Source: G965115915 sp965115915
GTDB taxonomy: Bacteria; Pseudomonadota; Gammaproteobacteria; Eutrophobiales; Eutrophobiaceae
Length of the DNA stretch: 64,000 nt
Assembly: GCA_965115915.1 (NCBI GenBank)
Contig: OZ220483.1
Span: 186,001-250,000 of the forward strand
Direction of reading: 5' to 3'
Shown here: one piece after another, positions 43,531-53,954 of the stretch
Position numbering within the stretch: position 1 is the stretch's first letter
Layout: every line of letters begins with the position of its first letter
The notes under the pieces: generated by a model
Told to the model about the DNA's origin: nothing
What the model saw: the letters and a program-made list of their open reading frames with translations, nothing else
Databases searched by the model: none
Made by a program: the position numbers and the translations under genes

Positions 43531-44457
43531 ATGCGGATCTGGCCGGTTTCGCGCCTGCTGTTGGCGGGATTGCTATGGATTGGTTTGTCTGTCCCGGTAT
43601 TCGCCGACGCTATGTGCCCTTCCGTGCAGGAGGCTCAGGACCAGAAATTCATATCCATCATCATCGACGACCTGGGATACCGTAAACGTTCCGGCCTGCG
43701 TGCGTTGGAATTGCCCGGGGCGTTGACATACGCGATCCTGCCACATACACCGTTTGGCAAACGTATGGCGGAAATCGCTGCGGAGCGTGGCAGCGACATC
43801 CTGTTGCATCAACCCATGCAATTTGCCACAGGTTCCGATCATACCCGGCTGGGTGCCGGGGCACTGTACCTGAATATGGATCGGCGGCGCTTTGTCCGTA
43901 CGCTGGAGGAGAATCTCGCACTGTTCCCTGGTATCATCGGTGTCAGCAACCACATGGGCAGTCTGCTTAGCCGGGATATGCGGTCGATGCAGTGGGTTAT
44001 GGAGGTCCTTGGTGCGCGTGATCTGATTTATGTGGACAGTTTAACCAGCCCGCGCAGTGTGGCGCATAAAGTGGCACAGCGTAACGCGGTGCCGTTTCTT
44101 CGGCGCAACATCTTTCTGGACAACCAGGCGACGCTGGAATATGCGCAGGGGCAGTTTGACAGATTGGTGGATGCCGCGCATAGTAAGGGGTATGCTATTG
44201 CCATTGGTCATCCATACCCGGATACCCTGGACATGTTGCACCAACGCCTTTCGGATATTGAGCGGCATGGTGTCAGATTGATTGGTATACGCTGTATGGT
44301 GGAAGTGCATGCCCTGCGTGATGATTTGGTGACACGTCGCTTGCCTCGTGTCGGAGGCAGGCGCATAGCGCTGGGTGGGCACAATAAAGACCCGGCCATG
44401 TGCTCCGGACAGGCCGTGTGTGGCATCAGAACTGAATCGCTACGGGGGAGCCCATGA
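43531..44457 (+). CDS. Divergent polysaccharide deacetylase (YibQ-like)
   Basis: The 308-residue protein has a signal peptide ([17 protein letters not shown]) and a NodB-like barrel: [45 protein letters not shown] and [11 protein letters not shown]. The family always accompanies envC and ctpA in gammaproteobacteria, and its activity is not established. Its stop overlaps the ahcY start by four bases. Confidence 0.93.
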   Translation: MRIWPVSRLLLAGLLWIGLSVPVFADAMCPSVQEAQDQKFISIIIDDLGYRKRSGLRALELPGALTYAILPHTPFGKRMAEIAAERGSDILLHQPMQFATGSDHTRLGAGALYLNMDRRRFVRTLEENLALFPGIIGVSNHMGSLLSRDMRSMQWVMEVLGARDLIYVDSLTSPRSVAHKVAQRNAVPFLRRNIFLDNQATLEYAQGQFDRLVDAAHSKGYAIAIGHPYPDTLDMLHQRLSDIERHGVRLIGIRCMVEVHALRDDLVTRRLPRVGGRRIALGGHNKDPAMCSGQAVCGIRTESLRGSP

Positions 44458-45869
44458 CTGCCATAGCTTCTGAAATCAACTCCGACTACCGGGTCAGGGA
44501 TATAAACCTGGCTGCCTGGGGGCACAGGGAGATCCGCATCGCGGAGACCGAGATGCCCGGCTTGCTTGCGCTTCGTCGCGAGTATGCGGAAAGCCAACCC
44601 TTGTGTAACGCCCGCATAGCGGGTTCTTTGCACATGACCATACAGACTGCCGTGCTTATCGAGACCTTGATCGCGCTGGGGGCCAGGGTACGCTGGGCCT
44701 CGTGCAACATTTATTCCACCCAGGACCACGCGGCCGCGGCAATCGCCGTTCAGGGCATTCCGGTGTTCGCCTGGAAAGGCGAGACCCTGGCTGAATACTG
44801 GGACTGTACACACCGCATAATGGCATGGGATGACGGTGGTTTTCCCAACATGATCCTGGATGATGGCGGGGATGCGACCTTGTTGTTGAGCCTTGGTAGC
44901 GCGGCGGAAAAAGACCCTGCGTTGCTGGACAATCCTGGTAGTGCCGAGGAACGGGAGTTATTTTCCGCAATCAAAAAAAACCTGGACAGGCAGTCGGATT
45001 ATTACAGCCGGATACTGGAAGGAATTCGCGGTGTGACGGAAGAGACAACAACCGGTGTACAACGGTTGTACCGGATGCAGCAGCAGGGTACCTTGCCGTT
45101 TCCTGCCATCAATGTGAACGACTCGGTGACGAAATCCAAGTTTGACAATCTGTATGGTTGTCGGGAATCGCTGGTTGACGGAATCAAGCGTGCGACCGAT
45201 ACCATGATCGCGGGGAAAACCGTCCTGGTGTTGGGATATGGAGATGTCGGCAAAGGATGTGCACAGGCCCTGCATGGCCTGGGTGCGACGGTGATGGTCA
45301 GCGAGATCGACCCGATCTGTGCGTTACAGGCAGCGATGGAGGGTTTCCGTGTTGTGGACGTGGATGCGGTTTGCGCTCGGACGGACATATTTGTGACCGC
45401 GACCGGCAATTACCATGTGTTGCGTCATGAACATATGCTGAAGATGAAAGACCAGGCCATCGTGTGCAATATCGGCCATTTTGACAACGAGATTGATGTG
45501 GCCAGTCTGGAACACTATCAATGGGAGGAGATCAAGCCGCAGGTGGATCATGTCATTTTCCCGGATGGCAAACGCATCATTCTGCTTGCACGCGGGCGGC
45601 TGGTGAACCTTGGCTGTGCCACGGGCCATCCCAGTTTTGTGATGTCGAATTCCTTTACCAATCAGGTGTTGGCGCAAATCGAACTGTTTTGCCATGCGGC
45701 GCGCTATCAGAACGAGGTGCATATGTTGCCTAAACATCTGGATGAGAAGGTTGCCCGTTTGCATCTGGAGCGTCTTGGCGCCAGGCTCACAGTGCTTGAT
45801 CAGGAGCAGGCTGACTATATTGGTGTTCCGGTGGATGGCCCTTACAAGCCGGACTATTACCGTTACTGA
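44454..45869 (+). CDS. ahcY: Adenosylhomocysteinase
   Basis: This 471-residue enzyme hydrolyses S-adenosylhomocysteine to homocysteine and adenosine. Motifs present: [16 protein letters not shown] ([12 protein letters not shown]), the [14 protein letters not shown] segment, the NAD-binding [26 protein letters not shown], and a C-terminal PYKPDYYRY. It starts with ATG overlapping the previous stop. With metF just downstream it forms an activated-methyl-cycle pair. Confidence 0.97.
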   Translation: MTAIASEINSDYRVRDINLAAWGHREIRIAETEMPGLLALRREYAESQPLCNARIAGSLHMTIQTAVLIETLIALGARVRWASCNIYSTQDHAAAAIAVQGIPVFAWKGETLAEYWDCTHRIMAWDDGGFPNMILDDGGDATLLLSLGSAAEKDPALLDNPGSAEERELFSAIKKNLDRQSDYYSRILEGIRGVTEETTTGVQRLYRMQQQGTLPFPAINVNDSVTKSKFDNLYGCRESLVDGIKRATDTMIAGKTVLVLGYGDVGKGCAQALHGLGATVMVSEIDPICALQAAMEGFRVVDVDAVCARTDIFVTATGNYHVLRHEHMLKMKDQAIVCNIGHFDNEIDVASLEHYQWEEIKPQVDHVIFPDGKRIILLARGRLVNLGCATGHPSFVMSNSFTNQVLAQIELFCHAARYQNEVHMLPKHLDEKVARLHLERLGARLTVLDQEQADYIGVPVDGPYKPDYYRY

Positions 45870-45884
45870 ATTGTTCTGGCTGGC

Positions 45885-46775
45885 ATGAAGACGCAAAAAG
45901 AATTTGCCAAGGTATTCAGTTGTGAGTTTTTTCCGCCACGTAACGAGGAAGCCGCTGGCAAGCTGCTGACAACCCAGAGCGCGCTCGCCGCGCTGGGGCC
46001 GGACTTTTTTTCTGTCACCTTTGGTGCCGGAGGCAGCACACGCGAGCGCACGTTGGAGACCGCCATTGAGATAAATCAGCGTACTGGTATCGATGCGGCC
46101 CCACATGTTTCCTGCATTGGAATGCAGCGGGACAGACTCAGCCAGACACTACAGACATACCGCGATAGCGGCATTCGCCGCGTCGTCGCGTTGCGTGGCG
46201 ATATGCCTTCGGGTCTGTCTGGTCACGGAGAATTACGTTATGCCAGTGAACTGGTGGAATTCATCCGTCGGGAGACGGGGGGGCATTTTCACATTGAGGT
46301 CGCTGCTTACCCGGAATTCCATCCTCAGGCCGCCAGCCCGAGTGCCGACATTGAGAATTTCAGACGCAAGATCGATGCCGGGGCGAACAGCGCTATTACC
46401 CAGTACTTCTATAATCCGTGGGCTTACTTTCATTTTGTCGATCACTGTGAAAGTCTGGGCGTGTCTGTCCCTATAGTTCCCGGCGTGATGCCGATAATCA
46501 ACTGTACCCAGTTGCATCGTTTCTCGGAAGGCTGTGGCACGGAGATCCCTCGCTGGATACTGAAGCGTCTGCAGGAGTTTGGTGATGATCGGAAATCCAT
46601 CAGGGCGTTCGGTGTCGATGTGGTGGTGGAATTATGTCACTGCCTGCTGGAAAACGGTGCCCCGGGGTTGCATTTCTATACCTTGAATCAGTCCGCTTCC
46701 ACGGTCGAGATATGGAACAGGCTGGAGCTTTCCAGGTTTCGGCCAAAGTCTGTGGCCAGGAAAGCGGCCTGCTGA
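45885..46775 (+). CDS. metF: 5,10-methylenetetrahydrofolate reductase
   Basis: The 296-residue flavoenzyme provides 5-methyl-THF for methionine synthesis. SCEFFPPRNEEAAGKLL, FFSVTFGAGGSTRERTLE, VALRGDMPSG, DAGANSAITQYFYN and VPGVMPIINCTQL are all family motifs. It is 15 bases after ahcY on the same strand and converges with ubiB, whose end is 8 bases away. Confidence 0.97.
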   Translation: MKTQKEFAKVFSCEFFPPRNEEAAGKLLTTQSALAALGPDFFSVTFGAGGSTRERTLETAIEINQRTGIDAAPHVSCIGMQRDRLSQTLQTYRDSGIRRVVALRGDMPSGLSGHGELRYASELVEFIRRETGGHFHIEVAAYPEFHPQAASPSADIENFRRKIDAGANSAITQYFYNPWAYFHFVDHCESLGVSVPIVPGVMPIINCTQLHRFSEGCGTEIPRWILKRLQEFGDDRKSIRAFGVDVVVELCHCLLENGAPGLHFYTLNQSASTVEIWNRLELSRFRPKSVARKAAC

Positions 46776-46783
46776 GGTCTCTC

Positions 46784-48460
46784 TTATTTGTCTTTGTAGG
46801 AGCGGTTTTTCAGCGCGCTCAGAATCAGCACAATGCCTGAAAGCCCGGTCAATACCGATGCAAGCAGCGGGCCGTCTGTGGTAAACGGGGACAGCGTATC
46901 ACCGAAGCCGTATAGCAGTACGGCGCAGGTCAGCAGTGTGCAACCCAGCATGGTCAGGATGATACGCTGATAGAAAATTCGCAGATCCCGTCGGATATTC
47001 CGGATATCCTCCGATCTGAATTGCATCTCCAGTTTCCCTTCGTGGGCACGATCCAGCAGTTCCAGTGCCCTGGATGGTAGATAGGGCAAACGATCTCCCC
47101 AGTTTGAGAAGTGCCTGACAGTGGACTGTAGCAACCCTTTGACACCCACGCGCTGTTTCATCCACTGTTCCAGTTGCGGGCGGGCAATGTCCCACAGATT
47201 CATATCCGGGTGCAGTTGTCTGCACAGGCCTTCGATCGTGATCAGCGTTTTTTGCAACAACAGAAGCTGCGGCATGATTTCCACATTGAAATGCTGTGCT
47301 ATCTTGAACAGACGGCGCAGCACCTCTCCAAAAGATATCTCGCTTACGTGTCTGTCCAGCAGTGGTTCACAGACGGTTCGTACCGCGAATTCCAGATCGT
47401 CCAACCGTGTGTTGACCGATATCCATCCGGACTCCAGGTGCAGCTTTGCGACGCGATGATAGTCACGGTTCAGGAAGGCGATGAAATTTTCCGCAAGATA
47501 GCGCTGATCAAACTCCGTCAATGAGCTCATCACACCAAAGTCCACGACCGCAAGTCGTACCGGTCTGGTGGCGGTTGCTGGTTGTACGAACATATTCCCC
47601 GGATGCATGTCGGCGTGGAAAAAATTGTCCCGAAACACCTGGGTGAAAAATATCTGCATTGCAAACCGGGAGAGCCACTGCAGATCGATATTGGCTGCAC
47701 GAAGCTGCGCAATGTCATTCATTGGAATACCGCTGATACGCTCCATCACCAGCACGTTGTCATGCGTCAGTTCCCAGTTGATCTCGGGCACGTAATATTG
47801 TGGCTCATCACGAAAATTGCGTCGCAACTGTGACGCGTTTGCCGCCTCGCGTTTCAGATCAAGCTCATTGAGCAGCGTCCTTTCCGCCTCCTTGACGACA
47901 CCGGTCAGACGCATCGATCTGCCCTGCGCGTAGTATTTTTCCGATTGTCTTGCCAGAAAATGGATCAGGGCCAGGTCATCACAAATCTGTTCATGGATGC
48001 GGGGTCGAGTGACCTTGATGATATAGTCACGCCCGTCTTTCAGTCGGGCAGCGTGAACCTGCGCAATGGAGCCGGAGGCCAATGGGACCTCATCGAACGC
48101 GAGTGTCACCTGATCCAGCGGGCACTGTATCTCCCGCTCAATCAGTTCGCGTGCCTTGCTTCCGGGAAAGGGTGGAACCTTGTCTTGCAGCATCGCCAGT
48201 TCGGAAGCGATCTCGCTACTTAACAGATCACGACGTGTGGAGAGCAGTTGTCCAAACTTGACGTAGATGGGGCCGAGTTCTTCCAGTACATTGCGCAGCC
48301 GGGTCGCCAGCGGCATCTGTTGTGCGGATTTCCATTGCTGCGGCAGCAGAAAAAGAAAAAAGCGCAGTTTGCGTAGCCGGGGAGTAACAGCGATATAGGA
48401 TGCCAGTCCATACTTTAGCAGTACCTGCTGTATGGAAAGCAGACGCAGAAACCGTTTCAT
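46784..48460 (-). CDS. ubiB: Ubiquinone biosynthesis kinase-like protein UbiB
   Basis: The 558-residue ADCK/UbiB-family protein has the KxGQ motif in YVKFGQLLSTRRDLL, an Ala-rich nucleotide loop (ASGSIAQVHAA), the catalytic HADMHPGNMF and VDFGVMS, and two C-terminal membrane helices (TMLGCTLLTCAVLLYGFG and LLASVLTGLSGIVLIL). It supports aerobic ubiquinone synthesis. It is the last gene of the minus-strand hslVU-ubi operon. Confidence 0.96.
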   Translation of the reverse strand: MKRFLRLLSIQQVLLKYGLASYIAVTPRLRKLRFFLFLLPQQWKSAQQMPLATRLRNVLEELGPIYVKFGQLLSTRRDLLSSEIASELAMLQDKVPPFPGSKARELIEREIQCPLDQVTLAFDEVPLASGSIAQVHAARLKDGRDYIIKVTRPRIHEQICDDLALIHFLARQSEKYYAQGRSMRLTGVVKEAERTLLNELDLKREAANASQLRRNFRDEPQYYVPEINWELTHDNVLVMERISGIPMNDIAQLRAANIDLQWLSRFAMQIFFTQVFRDNFFHADMHPGNMFVQPATATRPVRLAVVDFGVMSSLTEFDQRYLAENFIAFLNRDYHRVAKLHLESGWISVNTRLDDLEFAVRTVCEPLLDRHVSEISFGEVLRRLFKIAQHFNVEIMPQLLLLQKTLITIEGLCRQLHPDMNLWDIARPQLEQWMKQRVGVKGLLQSTVRHFSNWGDRLPYLPSRALELLDRAHEGKLEMQFRSEDIRNIRRDLRIFYQRIILTMLGCTLLTCAVLLYGFGDTLSPFTTDGPLLASVLTGLSGIVLILSALKNRSYKDK

Positions 48461-48467
48461 GGTGTGC

Positions 48468-49082
48468 TCACGGTATTTTTCTCTTGCCAGTAAGTTTACG
48501 CAGACGCAATTCCAGTCGATCTACGTCACTGCGTAGATCGTCAACCTCACTGTGGAAGCGTTCTACTTCCCTGGCGTCAGGCAACAGTTGTTTCTCATAA
48601 TGCAGATAGTTTCCCAGGTCTTTCAGCAGATGTCGGCCGCCGTGATGCAATCGTTTCCGGAGACCGCCGACCAGCAGGCCCGCCCGGTGTGTGGCGGCAT
48701 CGCCGATAACCCGGGACAGCGGCTCTTGCCAATCGGGGGAGAAATTGGAGAGGGCACGTTTCATGCCCTGCAGGACTGTCACGTCGCCAACGATCCGCAT
48801 ATCCCCTGGCAGTTCGGCCCCCCGTGCGTCGAACAGCAGTGAAAATATGCCGGAAAGGCTGCTTTCTATACGCACATCCGGTTCTTCCCGGTAGCCATCG
48901 GGCATGGACCTGACGGATATGCCGTCCGTATGCACCTGTAGCAGATAGCGCATGTTGGAACCGCGGACGCTGAGCAGCACGGTCCTGCCCTGTATGTCCT
49001 GCAGCAGTTCAGGAAGTTCTTCATCCAGTCGCAGGCATTGGTTGATAAGGCTTTGCAGTAGCCGTTGGATCATCGTGTTCAT
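48468..49082 (-). CDS. ubiJ: Ubiquinone accessory factor UbiJ (SCP2-like)
   Basis: The 204-residue protein has an SCP2-like lipid-binding N-terminal half (SLINQCLRLDEELPELLQDIQGRTVLLSV, SLSGIFSLLF) and a C-terminal coiled coil (EVERFHSEVDDLRSDVDRLELRLRKL). It matches UbiJ by place between ubiE and ubiB and by layout. It overlaps ubiE by four bases. Confidence 0.93.
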   Translation of the reverse strand: MNTMIQRLLQSLINQCLRLDEELPELLQDIQGRTVLLSVRGSNMRYLLQVHTDGISVRSMPDGYREEPDVRIESSLSGIFSLLFDARGAELPGDMRIVGDVTVLQGMKRALSNFSPDWQEPLSRVIGDAATHRAGLLVGGLRKRLHHGGRHLLKDLGNYLHYEKQLLPDAREVERFHSEVDDLRSDVDRLELRLRKLTGKRKIP

Positions 49083-49828
49083 AGCTTGTATGCCCGATGG
49101 ATATTGACGAGCCCGCCGGACAACCGGAGGTAGTCGGCGTGTTCAAAGCCGCTGTCATGCAGCATCTGCACCAGTGTTCCGGGGGCTGGATATTTGCGTA
49201 TGGATTCGACCAGATAGCGGTAACTCCCGGCGTCCCCTGCCACTACCTTCCCCAGCAGTGGGATCAGTCCGAAGGAATATGCGTCGTAGAGCCTGGACAG
49301 CAGCGGGATATCCAGTTGGGAGAATTCCAGGATCAGCAACTGGCCGCCGTACCTGAGTTTGCGGTGGATTGAGGCGAGGGCGCACTTCCGATCAGTAATG
49401 TTGCGTAGTCCGAAAGCGATCACGACCAGGTCGAACTCGTAATCGGCAAAGGGCAGGTGCTCGGCATCAGCACGGACATAATCAATGCCCTGGCAAATGC
49501 CCCGATCCAGCAGCCGGTCGCGTCCCTGTCGGATCATCTCCGCATTGATGTCGCAGATCACGATATGAACCTTTCCGGACAGGCGCCGGTAGATCATTCT
49601 GCTCATGTGTCCGGTGCCACCGGCGAGATCCAGCACACGCATGCCGGGACGCAGATGCATCGCAAACAGTGCCTGATGCCGCCATACCCGATGCATCCCC
49701 AGTGACATCAGATCATTCATCAGTTCATAGCGTGGGGCGACGGAAGAAAACACTTGGTCAACCCGCTCCCGTTTTTCGTCCGCATGGACCGTCCGATAGC
49801 CGAAATCGGTATGTTCATCCGACTTCAT
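49079..49828 (-). CDS. ubiE: Ubiquinone/menaquinone C-methyltransferase UbiE
   Basis: The 249-residue SAM-dependent methyltransferase has VFSSVAPRYELMNDLMSLGMHRVWR, VLDLAGGTGHMS, the acidic CDINAEM, and FGLRNITD with the C-terminal GGLVNIHRAYKL. The length equals that of the E. coli enzyme. ATGA overlaps occur at both ends, so it is tightly coupled to the DUF971 gene and ubiJ. Confidence 0.97.
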   Translation of the reverse strand: MKSDEHTDFGYRTVHADEKRERVDQVFSSVAPRYELMNDLMSLGMHRVWRHQALFAMHLRPGMRVLDLAGGTGHMSRMIYRRLSGKVHIVICDINAEMIRQGRDRLLDRGICQGIDYVRADAEHLPFADYEFDLVVIAFGLRNITDRKCALASIHRKLRYGGQLLILEFSQLDIPLLSRLYDAYSFGLIPLLGKVVAGDAGSYRYLVESIRKYPAPGTLVQMLHDSGFEHADYLRLSGGLVNIHRAYKL

Positions 49829-50193
49829 TTTGGCCCCCGACGTGCGTGTCCCGCTTCCTGTAGCGCGGCAAGGTATGTGTTCCAGTTCGCTTTCTCCCGT
49901 ATTCCCAGTTCGTACAGATAGGCCCAGGAATAGATGCCGGTATCGTGGCCGTCATCAAAATGCAGCTTTACCGCGTAATTGCCTACCGGTTCTATCATGT
50001 TGATGTTTACCGTCTCTTTCCCGTGTTGTAGCACGCCCTGTCCGGGGCCATGGCCCCGGACCTCCGCGGAAGGGGAAAACACGCGCAGGTATTCACAGGA
50101 CAGCGAAAAACTGCGGTCATCAAAATCGATCTGCAGACGGCGTGATTTCTTATGCAGCCTGATATCGGTCGGTATCGGAACGGCATCGGCCAT
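49825..50193 (-). CDS. DUF971 / gamma-butyrobetaine hydroxylase-like N-terminal domain protein
   Basis: The 122-residue protein has IRLHKKSRRLQIDFDDRSFSLSCEYLRVFSPSAEVRGHGPGQ and DDGHDTGIYSWAYLYELG in pieces, the DUF971 pattern. In many gammaproteobacteria it lies next to hslU and ubiE, as here. Function unknown; a role in metal or iron-sulfur handling has been suggested for related domains. Confidence 0.93.
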   Translation of the reverse strand: MADAVPIPTDIRLHKKSRRLQIDFDDRSFSLSCEYLRVFSPSAEVRGHGPGQGVLQHGKETVNINMIEPVGNYAVKLHFDDGHDTGIYSWAYLYELGIREKANWNTYLAALQEAGHARRGPK

Positions 50194-51597
50194 TTATAAT
50201 ATGTACCGGGTCAGGTCGTGGTCCCGCAGCAGTCCTTTCAGGTGCTGATCCACATATTCGCCATCCACCTCCAGCGTTTCCCCGGAGCGTTCGGAGGCCT
50301 CGAAGGATATTTTCTCCAGCAGATATTCCATCACCGTGTGCAGCCGTCTGGCACCGATATTTTCCAGTCTCTCATTGACCTCGCAGGCAACCTCGGCGAT
50401 GCGCACGATACCGTTTTCGGCGAAGCGCAGACTAAAGTTTTCGGTAGCCATCAGGGCGGTATACTGCCTGGTCAGCGCGCCATCCGGTTCGGTCAGTATA
50501 CGGATGAAATCTTCCACCTGCAGCGCATTCAGCTCGACCCGTATCGGCAGCCGGCCCTGCAGTTCCGGGATCAGGTCCGAGGGTTTGGACAGATGAAACG
50601 AGCCGGACGCGATGAACAGGATGTGATCGGTTTTTACCGCCCCGTATTTTGTTACTACCGTCAGGCCTTCCACCAGTGGAAGCAGGTCGCGCTGTACCCC
50701 TTCGCGTGACACATCGGCACTGCTGGTGTCGCGGCGTCCGACGACCTTGTCTATCTCATCGATGAACACGATCCCGTGTTGTTCCACCCGTTCAATCGCA
50801 TCCGTTTTTATCTCGTCCGGATTGATCATTTCCGTCGCCACCTCGTCAACAATCAGCCCCCGCGCCTCCTTTACCAGCAACTTCCGCGTCCGCGTCCGGC
50901 CGGCATGCGCATGCATCCCCTGAAACATCTCCTGTAGCTGGCTGGTCATCTCTTCCATGCCCGGTGGTGCCATAATCTCCAGTCCCAGGATCGGGCTGCT
51001 CAATTCTATCTCTATCTCCCGTTCGTCCAGGCTGCCATTGCGCAGCATCTGCAAAAAGCGTTCCCGGGTGCGCCGATGACTGCCGCGTGCGGCCGGATCT
51101 TCATCCGCCTGTTCATCGGACTCCGCGTCTTCTTCCTCAGGCGCTGGCTGTGGCAGTGGACCGAGTATCGCATCGAGTATCCTTTTTTCGGCCTGTTCCT
51201 TCGCCCGTGGGCGTAGTTGCTCCATTGCCTGTGCATGGAGTTGCTTGACCGCGCTGTCGGCAAGGTCACGGATGATGGATTCCACATCCCTCCCGACGTA
51301 GCCTACCTCGGTAAACTTTGTCGCTTCCACCTTGATGAATGGTGCATCGGCAAGACGTGCGAGACGCCGGGCGATCTCGGTCTTGCCGACCCCGGTGGGG
51401 CCGATCATCAGGATATTCTTGGGCGTGATCTCATCGCGCAACGGGGGGTCTACCTGACTCCTGCGGGCCCGGTTGCGCAACGCGATGGCGACGGCGCGTT
51501 TAGCGGCGTCCTGGCCGATGATATGCTTGTCCAGTTCGCTGACGATAGCCCGGGGGCTCAGTGCCACGGGTTTCGCAGTTTTCTCCTCTGCTTTCAT
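50194..51597 (-). CDS. hslU: ATP-dependent protease ATPase subunit HslU
   Basis: This 467-residue AAA+ unfoldase works with HslV. Walker A is GPTGVGKTE, and the [19 protein letters not shown] pore region and Walker [11 protein letters not shown] are present. The C-terminal DHDLTRYIL docks on HslV. The I-domain carries an acidic insert ([20 protein letters not shown]) that makes it longer than the usual 443. The stop is one base from the DUF971 start. Confidence 0.97.
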   Translation of the reverse strand: MKAEEKTAKPVALSPRAIVSELDKHIIGQDAAKRAVAIALRNRARRSQVDPPLRDEITPKNILMIGPTGVGKTEIARRLARLADAPFIKVEATKFTEVGYVGRDVESIIRDLADSAVKQLHAQAMEQLRPRAKEQAEKRILDAILGPLPQPAPEEEDAESDEQADEDPAARGSHRRTRERFLQMLRNGSLDEREIEIELSSPILGLEIMAPPGMEEMTSQLQEMFQGMHAHAGRTRTRKLLVKEARGLIVDEVATEMINPDEIKTDAIERVEQHGIVFIDEIDKVVGRRDTSSADVSREGVQRDLLPLVEGLTVVTKYGAVKTDHILFIASGSFHLSKPSDLIPELQGRLPIRVELNALQVEDFIRILTEPDGALTRQYTALMATENFSLRFAENGIVRIAEVACEVNERLENIGARRLHTVMEYLLEKISFEASERSGETLEVDGEYVDQHLKGLLRDHDLTRYIL

Positions 51598-52133
51598 AAT
51601 TCCTCAATGGTCAGTGCGTTGTTGGTATAGATGCAAATATCAGCCGCTATCCCCAGTGCCTCCGAGACGATCTCCGGTGCCGTAAGCGTACTGTGTCGCA
51701 GCAGCGCGAGGGCGGCAGAGCGGGCGAAATCCCCGCCCGACCCGATCGCCATGATGGCGTTTTCCGGTTCTATCACGTCGCCATTGCCGGATATGATCAG
51801 GGAGTCTGTGCGATCTACCACGCACAGCATGGCCTCCAGGCGGCGCAATACCCGATCGGTGCGCCAGTCCTTGGCGAGCTCGACCGCGGAACGCATCAGC
51901 TTGCCCTGGTGCCGCTCCAGTTTTGCTTCAAACAGCTCGAACAGCGTGAAGGCGTCCGCGGTGCTTCCGGCAAAGCCTGCCAGCACTTTCCCCTGATGCA
52001 GATGGCGCACCTTGCAGGCATTGCTTTTCATCACCGTGTTGCCGAGCGAGACCTGCCCATCGCCGCCCATCGCGACAGTGTCGTCCCGCCGCACGGACAG
52101 GATCGTTGTGCCCCTGAGCGATTCTACAGCCAT
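51594..52133 (-). CDS. hslV: ATP-dependent protease subunit HslV
   Basis: The 179-residue threonine protease has the catalytic N-terminal threonine exposed after processing in [51 protein letters not shown] and [20 protein letters not shown] are family motifs. It is the first gene of the minus-strand operon and overlaps hslU by four bases. Confidence 0.97.
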   Translation of the reverse strand: MAVESLRGTTILSVRRDDTVAMGGDGQVSLGNTVMKSNACKVRHLHQGKVLAGFAGSTADAFTLFELFEAKLERHQGKLMRSAVELAKDWRTDRVLRRLEAMLCVVDRTDSLIISGNGDVIEPENAIMAIGSGGDFARSAALALLRHSTLTAPEIVSEALGIAADICIYTNNALTIEEL

Positions 52134-52810
52134 GTCCCGGATGTCCCGGTATCATCCATCATGCGTATGCCAGCGGCATGAGCGCATGCCGTGCGATGAC
52201 AACCGAAGTCTTGCATCGGAACCCGTACCATTGTTGTTTCCGCCGGGCAAGGCGCCTCACAAGAGGCTGTTAGTGAATGTTGTGCCACACCGCTTGCGTA
52301 TCGGAATCCTGCTGAGCCACGATAAGATGTTAAGCCATGGGGCTACCAGGTTAACCAAGAGAGCTCCGGCGGCAGTGGCAAACCGATGGCTTGGATATTT
52401 TCCGACATGATGGGCGTGGGCTCGGGTTCCGGTGTGGTTCGGCGTGTCTCCGTGAAACAGGTGGCGACCCGAGGCATTTTCTCAAGCCGGGCCGGGCAGG
52501 TCAAACCCGTATGCGGGTTTATGACGGTGAGGCTGTGGGGGCCTGGCTTCCCCCCACCGCAGCAGCCATCGCCTTGCGGCTCGGCTGCCGCGACTCCCGG
52601 GGGGAGTGATATGAGGTGTTATGCGGGTCCGTACGTCTGCCGGTGCGGCACGGCGTGCCTGCGGATCCCGCACGGTCATCGCCGTTTGCAGTATGGCACC
52701 GGCCTGTGTGATAATAACAGGCTTTAATGAAGCGTTTCACGGCCCACCCCGGAGCGAAAGCCGATCCGATGTGGGCCGTTGGCCGAACATGGGGGGTCAC
52801 TGGAACACAA
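52134..52810. other. Divergent intergenic region between hslV and hpnH
   Basis: These 677 bases hold no supported gene. A dispersed repeat copy lies at about 52506-52615. The promoter for hslVU should be within the first 200 bases and that for hpnH in the last 150 (an AT-rich TGTGATAATAACAGGC occurs near 52706). An in-frame extension of hpnH upstream to 52727 is not supported by homology. Confidence 0.55.
52506..52615 (+). repeat. Dispersed palindromic repeat copy
   Basis: The copy has the same orientation as the 176-bp array: CTGTGGGGGCCTGGCTTCCC, CACCGCAGCAGCCATCGCC, TTGCGGCTCGGCTGCCGCG and CTCCCGGGGGGAGTGATATGAGG. The CTCCCGGGGGGAG variant matches the sixth, partial unit of the array (10.53 kb). 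A leading CCCGTATGCGGG hairpin replaces the GTGCGGGTTCAC module. Confidence 0.88.
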
Positions 52811-53953
52811 ATGGGCGTACCGCTGATACAGCAGTTCCGGGTAGGTAAATACCTGCTGGGAAAGAGGTTACGGGGTGAACGGCGTTACCCGCTGGTGCTG
52901 ATGCTCGAGCCGCTGTTCCGCTGCAATCTGGCCTGTGCCGGTTGTGGCAAGATCGACTATCCCGAAGAGATACTGAACCGGCGGCTCAGTTACCAGGATT
53001 GCATGGAGGCGATCGATGAGTGTGGCGCCCCGATCGTTTCCATCGCCGGGGGCGAACCGTTGATCCACAAGGAGATGCCGGACATTGTGCGGGGGTTTGT
53101 ACGCCGCAGGAAGTTTGTTTATCTGTGCACCAACGCACTGTTGCTCAAGCAGCGCATGCAGGATTACACCCCGTCCCCATACCTGACCTTCTCCATCCAT
53201 CTGGACGGCGATGCGCGGCGCCACGATGCCTCGGTGTGCCGTGATGGCGTGTTCGACAAATGTGTGGAGGTGATCCGTCTCGCACGCAGTCGGAAGTTTC
53301 GGGTTACCATCAACTGCACGCTGTTTCAGGGGGAGAGTGCCGATGAGGTGGCCGAGTTCATGGACATGGCCATGGGGCTGGGGGTTGAAGGGGTCACCAT
53401 CTCGCCGGGCTACCATTATGAGCGTGCCCCGCAGCAGGATGTGTTCCTCAAGCGTACCGAGAGCAAGCAGCTTTTCCGTGACATCTTCCGCCTTGGCCGG
53501 GGTCGGCGCTGGCGTTTCAACCAGTCCGCGTTGTACCTGGACTTTCTTGCCGGCAACCAGCGTTACCAGTGTACCCCGTGGGGCAATCCGACCCGCAATG
53601 TGTTTGGCTGGCAGAAGCCCTGCTATCTGCTGGTCGGGGAGGGTTATGCAAAGACTTTCCGGGAACTGATGGAAGAAACGGAATGGGAACGCTATGGAGT
53701 TGGCCGTAATCCGAAATGTGCCAACTGCATGGTGCATTGCGGTTTTGAGGCGACCGCGGTGGATGATGTGGTAAGCAATCCGCTGAAGGCCCTGAAGGTG
53801 TCGTTGTTCGGGCCACGGACCGAGGGCGACATGGCCCCGGAGTTGCCGGTGCACTATGCGCCGGTTACCGGTGATATTGTCCCGGAACTGGTTGAGGGTG
53901 GTGTGGCGCTGCCTGCCGACCCCGACGAAAAGAAGAGTCGCATCGCCTGCTGA
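52811..53953 (+). CDS. hpnH: Hopanoid biosynthesis radical SAM protein HpnH
   Basis: The 380-residue radical SAM enzyme adds the adenosyl side chain to diploptene. The cluster motif is CNLACAGCGK, preceded by YPLVLMLEPLFRC, with the SAM-binding SIAGGEPLIH. C-terminal cysteines in YQCTPWG, KPCYLL and CANCMVHCGFE form a SPASM-like region typical of HpnH. The ATG at 52811 gives MGVPLIQQFRVGKYL, the expected N-terminus. It is followed by hpnB and hpnM genes. Confidence 0.95.
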   Translation: MGVPLIQQFRVGKYLLGKRLRGERRYPLVLMLEPLFRCNLACAGCGKIDYPEEILNRRLSYQDCMEAIDECGAPIVSIAGGEPLIHKEMPDIVRGFVRRRKFVYLCTNALLLKQRMQDYTPSPYLTFSIHLDGDARRHDASVCRDGVFDKCVEVIRLARSRKFRVTINCTLFQGESADEVAEFMDMAMGLGVEGVTISPGYHYERAPQQDVFLKRTESKQLFRDIFRLGRGRRWRFNQSALYLDFLAGNQRYQCTPWGNPTRNVFGWQKPCYLLVGEGYAKTFRELMEETEWERYGVGRNPKCANCMVHCGFEATAVDDVVSNPLKALKVSLFGPRTEGDMAPELPVHYAPVTGDIVPELVEGGVALPADPDEKKSRIAC

Positions 53954-53954
53954 C

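Noticed and set aside
44300..45900. SAM or SAH riboswitch controlling ahcY-metF
   Set aside because: ahcY overlaps the preceding gene and metF begins 15 bases after ahcY, leaving no room for a leader.
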